Under the pieces are notes generated by a model. It worked only from the letters and a program-made list of their open reading frames with translations. It made no database searches and had not been told where the DNA came from. From Gramella sp. MT6 (GTDB lineage Bacteria; Bacteroidota; Bacteroidia; Flavobacteriales; Flavobacteriaceae), in contig NZ_CP048410.1 of NCBI RefSeq assembly GCF_019357415.1, forward strand, positions 1,302,001-1,366,000: a DNA stretch of 64,000 bases, given 5' to 3'. The position numbers and the translations under genes are program-made. Below, in pieces: positions 63,800 through 64,000 of this stretch (positions are counted from its first letter, which is position 1; every line of letters begins with the position of its first letter).

Positions 63800-64000
63800 A
63801 CTTTTTTAAGACTAATCTGGAAAGTAGTTCCTTTATTTATTTCACTTTGCGCCACCTTGATCTTGCCGCGGTGATATTCTTCAATGATCCTTTTGGCTAA
63901 AGAAAGTCCCAGACCCCAGCCACGCTTTTTTGTGGTTTGTCCTGGTTCAAAAATCAGTCTGAATTTATTTTTGTCTATTCCTTTTCCGGTATCGGTGATA
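63796..64000 (-). CDS. Sensor histidine kinase, C-terminal fragment (cut by window)
   Basis: The visible 67 residues are the end of a HATPase domain: ITDTGKGIDKNKFRLIFEPG (G1 box) and the G2 box GWGLGLSLAKRIIEEYHRG. The stop codon overlaps the thioesterase stop from the other strand. The N-terminal part lies beyond the window. Confidence 0.9.
   Translation of the reverse strand, partial: ITDTGKGIDKNKFRLIFEPGQTTKKRGWGLGLSLAKRIIEEYHRGKIKVAQSEINKGTTFQISLKKV

Overview
The window looks like a chromosomal segment of a marine-type member of the Flavobacteriaceae (Bacteroidota), close to Gramella/Christiangramia or Salegentibacter. The evidence is AT-rich DNA, promoters of the Bacteroidota type (TTG, about 19-20 bases, then TAnnTTTG), many lipoproteins with a Cys lipobox, a TonB-dependent receptor, an SDR-type threonine dehydrogenase, a bacterial geranylgeranylglyceryl phosphate synthase homologue and a DUF4212/VC_2705-type symporter. 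No rRNA, tRNA, prophage, transposase or CRISPR array was seen. Gene family names come from reading the translations; no database search was run.

Layout. 1-4.1 kb: a truncated M16 peptidase, then a sodium:solute symporter with its DUF4212 small subunit (all minus). 4.1-11.1 kb: a deacetylase and two large paralogous secreted proteins (MG2-like N-terminus, TonB-plug-like C-terminus) flanking a lipoprotein gene and a 3' remnant of a third copy. 11.2-21.4 kb: metG, yraN, two peptidases (S9 and M13), small secreted proteins, threonine dehydrogenase. 21.4-26.2 kb: cold-shock protein, ClC channel, aspS. 26.3-33 kb: a TetR-TolC-MFP-RND efflux operon. 33.1-38.3 kb: polyprenyl synthetase and sucA-sucB. 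38.4-45.1 kb: a possible small membrane peptide, an aspartyl protease, an FAD-dependent dehydrogenase and a mutagenesis-type pair (short DnaE and DinB) with a striking operator-like array before dinB. 45.2-50.6 kb: small lipoproteins, ahcY, and a phosphopantetheinyl transferase overlapping GGGP synthase. 50.7-54.0 kb: a tightly overlapping operon (thiamine-binding protein, PnuC, NadR-like ATPase, DUF4301, ArfB). 54.0-59.0 kb: a signalling block with a PepSY-like secreted protein, two RNA-rich intergenic regions, a sigma-54 response regulator and a hybrid histidine kinase. 59.0-61.7 kb: a TPP riboswitch controlling a TonB-dependent receptor. 61.7-64 kb: lipoprotein, greA with a structured leader, HIT protein, thioesterase and the end of a sensor kinase.

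Functional links. The TPP riboswitch marks the TonB receptor as a thiamine-family transporter, and the unlinked YkoF-like/PnuC/ATPase operon is probably the inner-membrane and salvage part of the same pathway. The efflux operon carries its own repressor. Points most worth a second look are the dinB operator array with 19-bp spacing, the structured RNA before the sigma-54 regulator, the small membrane-peptide gene lacking a usual start codon, the greA leader with two alternative pairings, and the gene conversion and remnant in the MG2/plug paralogue cluster.
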